From Bifidobacteriaceae bacterium (GTDB taxonomy: Bacteria; Actinomycetota; Actinomycetes; Actinomycetales; WQXJ01), in contig JAITLE010000206.1 of assembly GCA_031278075.1 (NCBI GenBank), forward strand, positions 1-6,749: a stretch of 6,749 nt of DNA, given 5' to 3'. Each line of letters starts with the position of its first letter. The stretch's first letter is position 1. Shown here piece after piece: positions 6,169 through 6,749 of the stretch. The notes under the pieces were generated by a model that saw only the letters and a program-made list of their open reading frames with translations, did no database searches and had not been told where the DNA came from. A program made the translations under genes and the position numbers.

Positions 6169-6749
6169 ATGACGCGAAACATTAGCACCCGAACCCATAG
6201 TTCTGCTTCAGTTCCCTGGGGGTGGCCGGTGACGGGCCAAACGAGTTGGCGCATGGCCGGTAAGCTGGGGCGCGACCCCCGCTGGCGAACCGTTGAGGAC
6301 CAGCCGATGCCGCCGAGTCCAGCCACCGGCGCCGGCGGCGCGGCTGAGCCGTCGCTGTCGGTGTTCATCAGCTACCACAGGGAGGACAACCAGACCTTCG
6401 GGCTGGTCGACCCGCTCAAGCAGCACGTCCCCCTCCGCTTCAAAGCGGTGACCGGCAGAACACTCCCAACATTCGTCGACACCGACCAGCCCGGCGGGGT
6501 CGAATGGGAGCGCAACGCGAGGCACGCCGCCGACATCTGCCCGTTCTGCCTGCTGCTGCTGTCCGCCGCCTACCTCGCCAGCGAGAACTGCCTCAAAGAG
6601 GTCACCTGGTTCCTCGACGCCGACCGCTCTGCCGCCCGGCCCCTGACAATCGTCCCGATCTCCCTGATCCCGGTCGACTTGCTGAAAAAGCACTGCCCGC
6701 CCGAGGCGCGCCGAACCCTGGACCGGCTGATGGCCTTGCAGATGTTCGA
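6169..6749 (+). CDS. TIR-domain protein, 3'-truncated by the window edge
   Basis: The frame from the ATG at 6169 runs open to the right edge (193 codons visible). It encodes a Toll/interleukin-1 receptor (TIR) domain; many bacterial TIR proteins cleave NAD+ or make signalling nucleotides from it in anti-phage defence. Numbering from the in-frame ATG at 6307: strand A and box 1 are LSVFISYHRED (17-27); TGR and TFVDTD with a following GG then WE fit the middle of the domain; CLLLLSAAYLASENCLKEV carries E98, which aligns with the catalytic Glu of NADase TIRs. The domain sits at the N-terminus and ends near the window edge, so the partner domain is unseen. Start choice is uncertain: 6169 has AGGAGG, but codons 6169-6252 show many A/T third positions, whereas those after 6307 are strongly G/C, favouring a start at 6307 (or 6253). 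No signal peptide is evident. It is divergent from the NrdR-like gene. Confidence 0.85.
   Translation, partial: MTRNISTRTHSSASVPWGWPVTGQTSWRMAGKLGRDPRWRTVEDQPMPPSPATGAGGAAEPSLSVFISYHREDNQTFGLVDPLKQHVPLRFKAVTGRTLPTFVDTDQPGGVEWERNARHAADICPFCLLLLSAAYLASENCLKEVTWFLDADRSAARPLTIVPISLIPVDLLKKHCPPEARRTLDRLMALQMF

Noticed and set aside
6208..6693. Minus-strand open frame of 161 codons opposite the TIR gene
   Set aside because: The + strand frame has clear TIR motifs and G/C-biased third positions; this is its shadow.

Overview
The window looks like chromosomal DNA of a high-GC Gram-positive bacterium (Actinomycetota). I base this on strong G/C preference at third codon positions in the core genes, GTG used as a start, actinobacterial-style Shine-Dalgarno sites and a gltBD operon. 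I cannot place it more finely from sequence alone.

Left half (1-4446, + strand): housekeeping nitrogen assimilation. gltB enters the window already in progress; its last ~995 codons are visible. It overlaps the start of gltD by 8 bases. Together they encode the two subunits of NADPH-dependent glutamate synthase (GOGAT), and all the cofactor motifs expected in the visible parts are present.

Middle (4447-5856): a short convergent spacer with only weak hairpins, then a minus-strand gene for a 435-residue protein that I read as a greatly enlarged NrdR relative. It has an NrdR-type zinc ribbon at the very N-terminus, a degenerate ATP-cone, a Trp-rich linker of about 100 residues and a second, well-preserved ATP-cone. 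Normal NrdR is about 150 residues with one cone. This gene is visibly less GC-rich than gltBD.

Right side (5857-6749): a gene-poor divergent region of 312 bases or more, followed by the start of a + strand gene for a TIR-domain protein, cut by the window edge. The TIR domain keeps the glutamate that is catalytic in NADase TIRs. The divergent region is rich in inverted repeats: a 16-bp stem, a 6-bp stem and a 13-bp stem enclosing a perfect 14-bp hairpin, with only one base between successive helices. The G-U wobbles needed to complete these stems form only in + strand RNA. This suggests a structured non-coding RNA or long leader ahead of the TIR gene.

How the parts may work together: gltBD is self-contained. 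The NrdR-like gene, the structured region and the TIR gene form a divergent cassette next to it. A nucleotide-sensing (ATP-cone) protein beside a likely NAD-consuming TIR effector is a plausible, possibly undescribed, anti-phage or stress-response module. That link is inference from adjacency and domain content only; the rest of the TIR gene and anything beyond it are outside the window.
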